DNA from: Persicaria tinctoria
Lineage: Eukaryota > Streptophyta > Magnoliopsida > Caryophyllales > Polygonaceae
Reading direction: 5' to 3'
DNA length: 64,000 bases
Assembly (NCBI GenBank): GCA_037127255.1
Contig: JBANSL010000003.1
Coordinates: 50,624,314 to 50,688,313 of the forward strand
A program made the position numbers and the translations under genes. The notes beneath the pieces were generated by a model. That model made no database searches, was not told the origin of the DNA, and worked only from the letters and a program-made list of their open reading frames with translations. Below, piece after piece: positions 45,445-57,216 of this stretch. Numbering within the stretch: the first letter of the stretch is position 1; each line of letters starts with the position of its first letter.

Positions 45445-46269
45445 TTTATATGTTTAACGCATTTAGATATTGATCAAGATTGTTGAAACATATTTTCATC
45501 ATGTTTGTTTGAAATAAAATTTCACTATTATTCAATTACGGTTTAGAATTGAATAAAATGTCCTAATAATTTATGATTATCAAATAGGATCGCTGCGAAA
45601 GTCGTGGTGGTTGAGACCCTATTAAGTGAACTGATATTATGAATTATGCTTTGCCATAGTCTTAATCATTAAATGGGACATAAATGACTTAATATAGACT
45701 ATTATGCAAGTTGATTGATAGCGCCAAGTTTCACGGGCTATAGGGACATAGAGATGTCTAATCAATTGTATCGACAAGTATGGTGGATACTTGTTAGGCA
45801 GACCTGCCTTAAGATTTTTCATGTTAGTTGAAGAATTAAAGGTTAAAATATTATTAATTAGTAGGTTCCTCAAACATGAGTGTGATATCGCTCTCACTTG
45901 ATGATTGGTAGCCTTTGACACTGTCCACCGCTGATCCGTAAAAGGCAGTCATAAAGGCAGTGATTAGGGTTGCTAAAATTTAAGTGGGAGCTATAGTCAC
46001 GCAAGATTGGAGAAGTCCTCCTATTCTGGATATTAGGATATCTGAGTAGGAATAATGTTATGGCCACTCGAAGAGTAAGAACTGTAAAATGCATGGCCAT
46101 GCTCAAATGGATTAATACGTAATCATTTGTTTATTTGACAGCTCAAGCTCGGGATCGAGAAATAATTTGAATTGATATGGATAACATGAGATGCTATCAT
46201 ATCGTCAAATTGAACATCAAGTGACAAAGGAATTGAAACCGCACATCCACTTAAGGACAAGTGGGAGAT
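45445..46269 (+). other. 3' non-coding region and polypurine tract of the copia element
   Basis: About 820 bp of AT-rich DNA with no gene, ending AAGGACAAGTGGGAGAT immediately before the 3' LTR. GTGGGAGAT is the usual copia polypurine tract. Confidence 0.7.
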
Positions 46270-46938
46270 TGAAGGAATTGGTGTCCTTTAATTGATGTGT
46301 AAAATACTAATGATATAATAGGATTAAAATGGAGATTTATAATCTGAATAATTTAGGTAATTATAGTGCTTTGCTAGAAGCCAACTATAATTTATAGATT
46401 AAATTATATTTAATATATTGCTATTTTATTCAGATCCTATAAGGTCACACACAAAGAGTATTAGGAATTGGATAATTGATTAATAATAATAATAAGTTAT
46501 TATTATTGATATAGTTTGTGGGTAGAAGATAAAAGATAAAGGTGACTTATTAGGAATAAGTTGACCTAGTTTCTACAATATATAAGGAGACTTATTAAGA
46601 ATAAGTCTTAACGATATATTGGATTGTAAGTGTGTCTCCAAAACTTCTCCCACCACAAATCGCCAGCCTCCCTAACCCGTAGGGTGTGAGTTGCAATCCT
46701 TCGATCATTCGTTCTAGCAAACGGAGACAAGGAGATCCAATCCCGTGCTCGTGTGGACCAAGTAGAGGAGTCGCGCTTGAGACTCTTTTCTCCAAAGGTG
46801 ATTTCGAATCAAGGTTCCGCACAAGAAAGGTACGACTTTTCCCCTCTATATTGTTCATATCAATTCATGCATGAGATCCCGAATTAGATGTTAGAAAATA
46901 ATTTTCTACCCTTCCGCTGCGCATCTAATTTTCCAACA
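46270..46938 (+). repeat. 3' LTR of the copia element
   Basis: 669 bp; differs from the 5' LTR at about 11 positions by eye, with no indel. It ends TTCCAACA and is followed by ATTTG. Confidence 0.9.
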
Positions 46939-47075
46939 ATTTGTTGATGTAAAAGGTTACTAAACCAGATGAAAAATTGAATACATTCATCTCTAACTGC
47001 AATACAATATCTTTGCTGATGATGATCCGGCATACAATACCACTAGATGTTCTACTAAAAGTAGCCTTTTAACAG

Positions 47076-48743
47076 CATAAAGAACTTTGCAAGCTTCGTA
47101 AAAGACTAGAACAACAGAATAAAAGTATGTTGGAGACTATTGCAAATCGGAGGAAGTTCTTGTCAAGTCTACCATCGCATCTAAAGTCTTTGAAAAAAGC
47201 ATTCTTGCCTGTATAGCAGGAATTGGGAGTTCTGCACGACTGCACACAAAGAAACAAAACCAGCAGCATTCAGCAGAGTTGCTTCCTCCTCCTCTTTATA
47301 TTATATATTCACAATTGATGGTCCAAAAGGAAGCTTTCGTTGAGCATATTGACTTGGAGATTACAGGAAGTGTCAAGGATGATCAATCATTTGCTCGTCA
47401 GAAAGCGCAAATAAAAAAAAAAAAAAATTACCCACAAAAATTCTAATCAAAAAAAAAAAAATTGCTCGTCAGCAAGCAATTCGAGAAACTAGTAAGTGTT
47501 GAATTGTCTCCAGAAAAGTGCTGGCGGAGGGATATAAAATGGTTTGACTTGTACCTATATAGCAATGTATTCATGTGCTCCTTTTGTGTTGTAATGATGA
47601 TCTAACATGGCTGGTGTATGTAGGCACCCCTGTAATCCAAGATGGTTCGAAGATGGATGATGATGTACCTGATGAGGATGATGATGACCAGAGAAGGAGA
47701 AAACGGCCTAAGAAAACTAACGGGAGAGACAGCCTTGACCAAGCTGGAGTGTATCAAGCACATCCCTTAAGAGTTATTCTTCACATATATGATGATGAGT
47801 TTGTTAATCCCAAGCCAGCAAAACTCGTGACCTTAAAGTTTGAGTACGTGGTGAAATTGAATGTTATATGTGTGGGGATAGAGGGTTTTTATGAAGGACC
47901 AGAAAATAGTATATTTATGTGCAACTTATTCCCTGATGATGCTGGCCTTACGCTTCCTTACGAGCTATGCATTTGATTTCACGTGTACATAAAAATTTAT
48001 GCTATTTATGTAGTTCCATTTGCTCCAATGTATTTCTAGCACTAACCTGTTTGATGTGCATGTAGTCTGTCAATCTACTCCTGGACAATGGAAAACTATT
48101 TGATGACAAGCGCTCTCTGCGCCCATACAAATGGGCTCACCACCTGGCGGGCATTGATTTTCTACCAGAAATATCTCCACTACTTACGGGCAGTGAAATT
48201 CAGAGTACTATTAGTGGTAGAACAGAAGTGGTATATGGTCTTTCACTATATAGGCAGCAGAACCGAGTCCAGACAGTTGTACAAAGAGTCCGCTTATCGA
48301 AAAAAGCACAAATGGCCCTCATGTAAGTCCCCACTTTGTACTTGTTGGGATCTCAGATCACTAGGAGCTAACTCTAAGTTCCACTGAGTGAAGGTATGTT
48401 TTAACTTTACCACTTTGGAGGCACCTATATTACATTTGAATTGTGAGAGCATGGGTTTTTATAAATTGAATCTATACCTTCATGCTAACCAGAACATAAG
48501 GGTTTCCTGTTGTAATGTTTACACTGGTTTGCGGCATGTCCCTTGTGAATGATGGGATTTTGTTATTGGTTTACAAGGAACAACTTGATCTGCTTATGAA
48601 GCGTAAGTGGCCTGCGCTGAGTGTGAAGGTTGTTCCATGGGCGTTGCACACACCCGTGTGCAATTTACACATTTGGTCACCCTTGGGGTTATTATCCAAT
48701 GCAGCTTCAAATACACAAAAAGCTGGTGTTGGTAAACACAGGG
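47076..48743 (+). pseudogene. THO5: THO complex subunit 5 (THO5) copy, partial and broken
   Basis: THO5 belongs to the nuclear THO/TREX complex, which couples transcription to mRNA export and small-RNA pathways in plants. Exon-like blocks: 47076-47491 (ETIANRRKFLSSLPSHLKSLKK), 47624 to about 47970 (VPDEDDDDQRRRKRPKKTN; GVYQAHPLRVILHIYDDEF; FPDDAGL), 48066-48322 (SLRPYKWAHHLAGIDFLPEISP; YRQQNRVQTVVQRVR) and 48579-48743 (EQLDLLMKRKWPALSVKVVPWA). Defects: TAG at 47214-47216 where Gln is expected, an 8-bp duplication at 47232-47245 that shifts the frame, an A-rich insertion at 47402-47461, and loss of the exon 2 donor. The upstream half is missing or beyond the copia insertion, and the 3' part is cut by Athila-like element 3 at 48744. 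It is either a dead gene at its native site or a captured copy. Confidence 0.85.
47391..47472 (+). mobile_element. Small A-rich retroposed insertion with an 11-bp duplication
   Basis: TTGCTCGTCAG occurs at 47391-47401 and again at 47462-47472. The 60 bases between them contain two long A runs. Target-primed insertion by LINE machinery is the likely cause. Without it the THO5 coding sequence would continue smoothly. Confidence 0.6.
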
Positions 48744-50449
48744 TGATGTCCATGTTTTATGCCATATTTCTGTACACATTTTAGCTCATTATTCTAAGTA
48801 CTTTGCATATTTCGGGTTGGGAATATGTCGAATTTGTGTAGTATATTCTTATTTGTCAAAAATAGAGGTCTACACAAGTTTTGGTTTAATATTGCAGAAT
48901 TTGAAGTCATTCCGAGACAAAACCAAAGGACAGGATTCAACTCGACTTCGACCAGGCCTTACTCAAAGTCGACTACAGCTGAAGCAGACTTGATCGAGGA
49001 CAGAAGAAGAAGACAACTCGAGCACGAGTCGTCCTCGACGTCGAGTACACTTTACTCGAGGTCGACTAGAACTGGGCGGTTACCCGAACTCGACGAGGAG
49101 AAGCACTCGACAAGCTGAAGATTACTCGAAGTCGAGTACAAGCTACTCAAAGTCGACCAGGCTCTACTCAAATTCGACTATGGGATTTTGGGCCGTGAGT
49201 CTGTTGGGCCATTCCAAGCACATGTGGACAACTTGGGCATGAAGCAAGGTTGGATCCATCATGCTCTATCAAGATCTATCCATGGGGAGAAGGATTTTAT
49301 CCACTTGAAGATATTTAGATAGTTTTCCTTTTAGATAAATGTTCCCTTTTATTTAAGTTTTATATTTAGATATAGATAGAATTTCATTCCTTAATTAGCA
49401 AGGATTGAAAGCCTATAAATAAAGCCCATGGGGCTAGTTTTTATTGATTCAATTCTAGAGAAGTAGTTCAATACATAGTTTAGGAGTTCAAGAATTTCTT
49501 TCCTTAATTAGCAAGGATTGAAAGCCTATGAAAGTGTGAGTGCCGGGATTGTAAAGACTTTGAATATAGTTAATCCAAGTTTCGTTTACATCCATGATGT
49601 CGCTTGCTATGATGAGGCATGAGTAGTCCACCTACTTCTAGGGTTGGGGTGAGCCCAACGAGAGCCATGTGGGTGGATTAGTGATTGCAAAAGAAGGTAC
49701 TTTATCTTTATCTTATTCTATTCCTTGTGCTTCACCTTTGATTGAGAAATTGAAGAACTCATGTTGTAAAACTTGGGTAGTAATTATGATTTTTATTCGG
49801 AAGATTATAAATTCTAATTATAAAAAGGGATAGATATAATTAGGGTTATTTATCGCGAGATTTATATTCCTACTTATCGGATTGGGTGAAACCCTTCTCT
49901 TTTATTGATAAAGTCCCCATCTTTTATGATTTATAATTCCGCTTTCATGGTAATCGTTGTTGCAAACCCCGATCTTGGAAGTCTTTTTCATACATTGTTT
50001 AAAGTTCGAGATTTGCATTCGTTTAGTTACTGTTTCTGCTCGACTTCGACTAGACCCTAGTCGACGTCGACTACTGACCTTCGATCGAGCAAGATCGATG
50101 TTGCTTGTCTCTCTGCAGTACTCGACAGGCTATTCGACTACGACCAACCTACTCGACATCAAGTAGAGCTTGTCGACGTCGACCAACTCCAGTAACCTTG
50201 CTTGCTCGGATTCGACTGTGCACGACCCCTGTCGAATACCCTTAATCGAGGTCGAGTACCCCTGAAGTCGATTTCTGTCAGTGAGATACCTCTGTTGCCT
50301 GAGATTCGCTAACCAACTTCCTCGATGATCGAACCTAACTTCCTACTGCTACACCGAGAGTGAGTCTTGAACATTATTTGTTGGGAACTAAATCGGTTTG
50401 CTTTACTTTATTTATATTTTATTTGCAATCTCGATTTCCTCCTACAACA
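48744..50449 (+). repeat. 5' LTR of Athila-like element 3 (1706 bp)
   Basis: Starts TGATGTCCATGTTTTATG and ends CTCCTACAACA. It has the same overall plan as family 2 LTRs (TATA-like CCTATAAATAAAGCCC near 49410, the ATGAGGCATGAGTAGTCCACC block near 49612) but its dyads use TCGACTTCGA/TCGAAGTCGA and TCGACGTCGA. About 49490-49530 contains a short internal duplication of CCTTAATTAGCAAGGATTG. Confidence 0.85.
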
Positions 50450-50451
50450 AA

Positions 50452-50470
50452 TTAGCGTCGTCGCCGGGGA
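50452..50470 (+). other. Degenerate primer-binding site of element 3
   Basis: TTAGCGTCGTCGCCGGGGA, three changes from the canonical site at 18291. It follows the LTR end by two bases. Confidence 0.75.
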
Positions 50471-50535
50471 AGCAATCATTCGCGCCTTACGTAGTTAGAT
50501 CTCACGTTTTCCTTTAAGCTTTGATTTTGCAGTGT

Positions 50536-51734
50536 ATGCGCCATTATGGTCAACAACCTAAGTTTGACGCCTTAGATGATCCAGAACGCCTTATAAACGT
50601 CCATGCTAAATTGAAAAGAGACATGGCGGCCGCAGAAACACAAGCACATCTGATAGAGAGGCTTCAAGTGAAGATAGAAGCAAAAAATACTGCTCTCACC
50701 GCTGAGAGAGCACGCACCGAGTAGGAAGCTTAGCGAAGGAGGCAAGCAGAGGCTGAGCTTGCCCAATTCCCTACCACTGTAGAGGATTACATGCACCCGA
50801 CTCTTGTCGTGCCTGAATCGGCTATTCTAATCCCTGAAAATAATTTTGAAATTCGCACTGCCTTCCTTATTGAATGCCCTCTTGAACATATTACCTATTT
50901 TTTTTACATGTGCAATACTCTTGCTAAAGGTACTACTTTGGAATATGTCAAGATGAAAGCTTTTCGTTGGTCTCTTACCGGTCTAGCATTGAAGTGGCTT
51001 GAAGGACTGACTCCACGATCCCTCATAACATGGGCTGAGGTAAGGCAGGCATTTCTTAATAAATTCTTTCCTTCTACCAAAACAGCGATCCTCCGCCAGA
51101 CGATTACAACTTTCAAGCAGAAGCCTGGGGAGCCGCTAGCAAATGCATGAGAACGATACAAGGATCTACTGCGATCATTCCCTACACATGGGCAACCACC
51201 CTATATCATTCAGGAGATCTTCTAAAACTCTCTTGATCTGGCCGCTAAGGATAGGATCAACCATTATACTCATTATGAGTATTTGACAATGCCACCAGAT
51301 GACGCTTGGGCTGCCCTCGACAAGCTCACCAACTTCGACAATAAGTATGGGGCTCTGACAAACTATGGCGAGAATTCTTATGCCAGGCCAGCTGCATCCA
51401 TGCCTCTCTATGAGCCTCCTAAGGAAATTGATCCAGATGTCAAAGAGCGGTACTACATAGATCAAAATCGCAAGCTCCTCAAGCAAGTCAAGTATCTTTC
51501 TGTCAACCAACCCTGCATTGAATGTGGCTCAAAACGGCACAACACTACAGAGTGCCCACATATAGAGCAAGTCAGGATGGCATAAACTCACGAAGAGGTA
51601 GCTTACGCAGGGGGTCCCAACCGCTATATGGGGGACCAAAGGTTCCATCAACCATAGTGGAACCAAGGTGCCCCTAGGAACCCCCCACCATAAAGAGCTC
51701 CAGGACATCAAGAAAGAGAACAGCGAAAGGATGA
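50536..51734 (+). pseudogene. Athila-like Gag of element 3, many in-frame stops
   Basis: Homologous to the intact gag at 18372 from MRHYGQQPKFDALDDPE to the CCHC knuckle (CIECGSKRHNTTEC, near 51513) and the Pro-rich tail. The reading frame is constant, but stops occur at 50722-50724, about 50731, 51148-51150, about 51223, 51583-51585, about 51655 and about 51690. Most fit C-to-T change at CAA, CGA or TGG codons. A segment of about 10 codons near 50865 is missing. The match to Athila gag ends abruptly at about 51734, where chromovirus pol begins. Confidence 0.85.
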
Positions 51735-54700
51735 TCTGTACTTCTACTAGTTATAACTTACATGTTAGTTCTAGTTCATCGTCTACTACTGTTGTTGAGT
51801 TGCCTTATGTCATTTCAGGTGTACTCGAGGAGTTTCATGATATGCTACCAGATGAGATGCCATCTGGATTGCCTCCTCTTAGGGGCATAGAGCATCAGAT
51901 TGACTTTGTGCCGGGTGCTGTTATTCCTAACCGGCCAGCTTACAGGACTAACCCCACGGAGACCAAAGAGTTGCAGTCACAGGTAGAGGATTTGCTTAGC
52001 AAGGGGTATATTAGGGAGAGTCTGAGTCCCTGTGTCGTCCCAGTTTTGTTGGTACCAAAGAAGGATGGGACCTGGCGCATGTGTGTTGATTGTCGAGCCA
52101 TCAACCAGATTACAGTTAAGTACCGTCATCCCATTCCTGGCTTAGATGACATTTTAGATGAGTTGCATGGTGCTTGCTTGTTCTCTAAGATTGATTTGAG
52201 GAGCGGGTACCATCAGATTAGGATGAAGGAAGGTGACGAGTGGAAAACCGCTTTTAAGACCAAATATGGTCTTTACGAGTGGTTGGTCATGCCCTTCGGG
52301 CTAACTAATGCTCCTAGTACTTTTATGCTCCTGATGAACCATGTTTTGCGTGCATTCTTAGGTCGATTTGTTGTCGTATACTTTGATGATATCCTTGTTT
52401 ATAGCAAGTCCTTAAAAGAGCATGTTGAACACTTGCACGCTGTTTTTCTAGTTCTTAGGAAGGAGCACTTGTTTGCTAACTTGAAGAAGTGTTAGTTTTG
52501 CTCCGATACTGTCATCTTAATTGGTTTTGTTGTAGGTAAGGATGGCTTGCAGGTGGATACAGAGAAGATTCGAGCTATTCGAGAGTGGCCTCAACCAACA
52601 TCCGTTACTCAGATACGGAGCTTTCTAGGCTTGGCAGGATTTTATCGTAGGTTCGTCAAGGACTTCAGCAGCATTGCCGCCCCTCTTACAGAACTAACAA
52701 AGAAAGGGATGTCATTCAAATGGGGTCCAGCGCAAGAAGAGGCTTTTGCTACACTCCGGGAGCGATTGACGAATGCTCCGTTACTTGCACTTCCTGATTT
52801 CTCAAAGACTTTTGAGATTGAGTGTGATGCATCTGGGGTTGGTATTGGTGGTGTTTTGATGCAGGAAGGTCGACCTATCGCTTACTTTAGCGAGAAGCTA
52901 GGAGGAGCTACAGAGAATTACTCTAACACTACCTACGGCAAGGAGTTGTATGCCTTGGTTCGTGTTTTACGGACTTGGGCTCATTACTTGTTGCCCCGTG
53001 AGTTCGTGATACATACTGACCATGAGACCTTGAAGTATCTCCGGAGCCAAACCACCCTTAGCGCTCGCTATGCTAAGTGGATTGAGTTCATCGAGGCTTT
53101 TCCTTATGTGGTCAAGTACAAGAAAGGGAAGGACAACATTGTCGCTGATGCCCTCTCTCGTAGGTATTCTCTTCTCTCTACTCTTGAAGCTCGTGTTCTT
53201 GGCTTTTCTATGCTACTTGATCTCTACTCTGCTGATGCTGATTTTGGGGATATATTCTGTCAATGTGTGCAATCTGCTGGTTCCCCTAGTGTTGGTAGTT
53301 ATTTTGTGCATGACGGTTACTTATTTAGGGCCTCCCGCCTTTGTGTGCCTCGTTGTTCGGTTCGATCATTGTTGGTTTTAGAGGCACATGGAGGTTGATT
53401 GATGGGGCATTTTGGGGTTGCTAAGACCTTAGGAGTTTTGAAGGATCATTTTTACTGGCCTAGGATGCGATCTAACGTTGAGAAATGTTGTGCTAGTTGT
53501 GTTACTTGTGCTAAATCTAAGTCTAGATCGAACCCGAATGGTCTGTACCTTCCCCTACCTCTAGCTAGTGCCCCATGGGAGGACATTTCTATGGATTTTG
53601 TGCTAGGCTTGCCTAAAACTAGGAAAGGCCATGATTCTGTATTTGTTGTGGTAGATCGATTTTCTAAGATGGCCCATTTCATAGCTTGCTCTAGAACTGA
53701 TGATGCTTCTCATGTTGCTACCTTATTCTTTGATCATATTGTGAAGCTACATGGGGTGCCTAAATCTATTGTTTCTGATAGGGACTCTAAGTTCCTTAGC
53801 TACTTCTGGAAGACCTTGTGGGCTAAGCTAGGTACCAAGCTGTTATTTTCTACTTCTAGCCACCCTCAAACAGATGGTCAAACCGAGGTAGTTAATAGGA
53901 CTCTAGGTGTTTTACTGCGTACTATGCTTGCTACTAACTTGCGTAGGTGGGAGGATTGTTTATCCTATGTCGAGTTTTCTTACAATCGGGTTGTGCATTC
54001 CGCCACCAAAATGTCTCCTTTTGAGGTGGTTTATGGTAGAAATCCCCACACACCATTGGATTTGGCACCGCAGCCCCTATCGTCTCCCGAGGACCTTGCT
54101 GGTAAGTCCCGGGCTGAGTTGGTGAAGTCTTTGCATGAGAGAGTTCGACTACAGCTGGAGCGTCGAACTCAACAATATGTGAACCAGGCCAACAAGCATC
54201 GCAAGGAACTATTATTGGAGGTTGGAGACTTGGTTTGGGTTCACCTCCGGAAGGATCGATTTCCTACTTTGCGGCAATCTAAGTTGCGGCCAAGAGCTGA
54301 TGGGCCGTTCATGGTGCTAGAGAAGATTAACGATCGACAACGCTTACCGAATTCATCTCCCAAGTAAGTATGGTGTTCATGATGTTTTTAATGTCTGTGA
54401 CTTAGCTCCATTTCTTGCAGGGGATGGGCTACTTGAGGAGCTGACGGATTCGGGGTCAAATCCTTTTCAAGGGGGGGAGGATCATGTGACCCTCGACGGA
54501 GCTAGCTTATCTGACGATCGGGTTGGTGATCTAGATGCTAGGGATGGAGCTCCGATGGATGCTATTGAAGATGCTAACTATGAGGAGATGGAAGAGGAGC
54601 CACTTTTACCTCGAGCTACCCCACCGTTGACAAGAGCCCGAGCTCGCCAACTTGGTCAATCGGTTCTAATCTTTGAGGAGTCACTACCCCACTCGGTCAC

Positions 54701-54743
54701 TTTGCTACAAGTTAAGTCTGAATTGGCGCCGACCGAGACTTAA
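51735..54743 (+). pseudogene. Chromovirus-type Ty3/gypsy pol (RT, RNase H, integrase), broken
   Basis: One frame runs from about 51740. Reverse transcriptase (51850-52490) has the [26 protein letters not shown] and YFDDILVYS motifs. RNase H (about 52600-53150) has [14 protein letters not shown] and DALSRR. The integrase zinc finger and core (about 53390-54000) have [29 protein letters not shown] and a SDRDSKF Asp motif. The C-terminal [14 protein letters not shown] segment follows, then a tail ending PPLTRARARQLGQ. Defects are TAG at 52493-52495, TGA at 53396-53398 and a frame slip at about 54340. Gag and protease of the chromovirus are absent; the upstream part is Athila gag in the same orientation. 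The lineage is closest, by eye, to chromoviruses of the Galadriel/Tekay type, not confirmed. Confidence 0.85.
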
Positions 54744-55584
54744 TTAGAGAGGATTCCAAGCTAAATCTTTCAAAACCAAACTACCTATTTTCCTAGGACG
54801 ATATGCTCTTGCATTTGTTTTTCCAAGCAAATTTCGGACTAAGCCCAAAAGACTTGCCCAAATCCCATGTCCTTTTCATTTATTGTTTGTCTTTTTTTAA
54901 TTTCTTAGATTTCATACAAGTCCTATATATATGTAAGCTTGACATTTGTTTTGGAAATTAAGTTGAATTTGAGAAAACTAAGTTTGTGCTTCCTTCGTTT
55001 CGGGTTAAGAAACACAAATCTATCTTGGTGAGATGCCGGATAAACCCTCTTGGTGAGATGCTAAGAGCGATTCCTTAGTGAGAGACGACGGAATCAAAGG
55101 GTCGGAAACACTCGGAGTGCGAGGCCGAGAGTGCGGAAGATGGAGTGTTGGAGAGAGCTCGGAGTGCGAGGCCGAGAGCTATCTTGCATCACATATCCCT
55201 CAACCCCCATTCCCTTCTTTACCACCATTCTAAGGCCTTCCACAGCCCCATTATCACCCTCAATCATACCCAAAACGTCACTCCCAAAACAGCCCTCAAT
55301 ACCTCTCAAACGAACCCAATTTCGGAATCGTCTCTGCACAGGCGACGTCTCGGTAAAACGCGATTTCCTGCTTCGTCTGATATCCGATTGATGAGATCTG
55401 CCCCAATCCGCGACCGCGACTTCAAGATCTACAAAATTAATACTCTCACGTTTCCAGAAGCCTAGCGAATCAACGGGAAATCGGCATTCTTTGCCGACTG
55501 ATCTGCTGCTCCAGAACTGCCAACAACTTCCCGACTTCTCGGAACTCTCGTCGCCGGTCCTTTTGCTCAAGCCCGGGTTCGAGC
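54744..55584 (+). other. Unassigned segment after chromovirus pol
   Basis: No gene. It has CTTGGTGAGATGC repeats (55024-55070) and two CGGAGTGCGAGGCCGAGAG copies (55113 and 55159). It may be chromovirus 3' untranslated or LTR sequence; without its partner LTR I cannot say. The long minus-strand frame 55708-55094 is not supported as a gene. Confidence 0.4.
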
Positions 55585-57216
55585 ACGTCATGTACATAAA
55601 ACTTTTAAACTTTCTTTTGGGACTTTGAAACTTTTGGTTTTGGTTTTGTTTGTTTTTAGTTTTGAACAATTCATGTGGAAAGTCTTGTCTTCGTGCAAAA
55701 GCTACCAATTTTCAGGTCGAGAAGAATAAAAGATCGCAAAGAGAGGAAGGAGAAGTCTCTGACAGAAAAGTCGAAATCGACTAGGCCAGTCGAGATCGAC
55801 CATGAAGAGGATCGAGCACACAGTTCTACTCGATGTCGAGTAGGCCACTCGACGTCGACCACCGGTTAGGCTTCCTCGACTTCAGACTTTCACTCGACGT
55901 CGAGGAGATCTACTTGACGTCGACTACATCTGTTACTCGACGGCCTTGTTTTGACTCTACAGCACGTTATTCGGTGAGTTCCTTCCTCTACCTCTGTTTT
56001 CTTTTATATTGTTTTATATAGTGGGGACACTGTATATTTTAAGTATGGGGTGGGGGAAGAGCTTCAAAATATTTATTAATGTTTTATTCTTGCTTTTTGG
56101 TGAATTTTGAGTAAATTTTTTAATTTTCGTGCTTAATTGCTAAACTCAAAGTTCTAAGAGACATATCCCAAAGCTTGTAAATTGTTTAAAGAAATAATGT
56201 CATGGAAGTTATAATAGAACTCAACGATGCAAAATTGGATTCATTAGAGATATAGCATGAAATTGCCTAGTAAAGGGAAGTCACAATGAAGTGCATTTAT
56301 TTTTGAAAACCATGAAAGGAGGTAAAATTTGAAGTTGCTTTTGACATGTTGCATGATAAGAGGATGGAGGAATTTATATTTCCATATATATGCTCTATGT
56401 TTATATTCCTTAGCCATACCTATGCTTATGCATCACAAAAGTCATATTATGCCTTATTTCAATTATTGCTCTACATGTTCTAAATATTGCCATTTTTTAC
56501 CCTATTTCTTATCCGAGGATTATGTTGAGAATGATGTCACATTTTGGAGATTGTTATATGGTTGTTGTGTTGTTATTATCATTATTCGAGTTTGGCGGAA
56601 GTGTTTGAAATATATAAAATTTAATGAGTGAAAAAAAATTCGGTCACCTCAGGAGATAAAGGTAGATCGACCCTGCTCGCTGAGATAATAGTTCAGTGAG
56701 ATGGGACACACAGGTGAGGAGTCCAAAGCACTAAGTATCCTGGGCCATTCATGACACCCATGTTTGCGACTCGTGAGAAGGCAGTGCTGAGGTTAGAGAG
56801 GTAAAAGCATTATTATTGATAAAAAAGCATTGTGAAATGTGAGAAATCAAAGGAAGAAGGAATGTGGTAGATAAAGTTTGGAAATAATCCATTTCCCCAG
56901 ATTTAACACCACATTGCCAAAAATTGCCTACCTTTAGCCTTTTACTAAATCCACTCCTTGTTGAGTTTAATAAAGTCCTCTTGATTATTAATGCTTTGTC
57001 ACTTATGAATTGTTTTGCATAACCCTTCTTTTATGAGTAGATTTTGCTTTTTATTGCACATGCTTGGATTTGTGGCACAAGTAGCTTTTCAATGATGGTA
57101 ATTGACTTCAGGGACGTATAAGAATAAATCTATGATGTTGAGAGTTTTGAATTCTTCCCCTGAATGACCATCCAAGTTATTGCTTGGGGACAAGCAAGCT
57201 TAAGTATGGGGTGATT
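55585..57216 (+). other. Athila-type 3' region of element 3
   Basis: Resumes similarity to element 2 at about 55585 (GTCATGTACATA). It contains a dyad cluster (55770-55930, TCGATGTCGAG and TCGACGTCGA), a purine tract (AAGTATGGGGTGGGGGAAG near 56041), a block highly similar to 23500-24520, the conserved stem-loop at 56676-56700 and the terminal polypurine tract GCTTAAGTATGGGGTG at 57199. No protein is encoded. Confidence 0.7.
56676..56700 (+). other. Conserved stem-loop in the 3' region of element 3
   Basis: CTCGCTGA pairs with TCAGTGAG around the loop GATAATAGT. Same loop and stem length as 23982-24006, with pairing-preserving differences. Confidence 0.55.

Larger units (their letters stand above)
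39120..46938 (+). mobile_element. Complete Ty1/copia retrotransposon (7.8 kb, target duplication ATTTG)
   Basis: Two 669-bp LTRs (TGAAGGAATTG...CCAACA) are flanked by ATTTG at 39115-39119 and 46939-46943. The order is primer site, 1.6 kb leader, gag-PR-INT-RT-RNase H and 3' LTR. I count 11 substitutions between the LTRs (about 1.6 percent), so the insertion is fairly young. It interrupts the region holding the THO5 copy. A frameshift and a stop inactivate it. Confidence 0.92.

Noticed and set aside
55094..55708. 204-codon minus-strand frame after chromovirus pol
   Set aside because: No family recognised and no start or splice context; it overlaps retroelement sequence on the other strand and spans an element junction near 55585.
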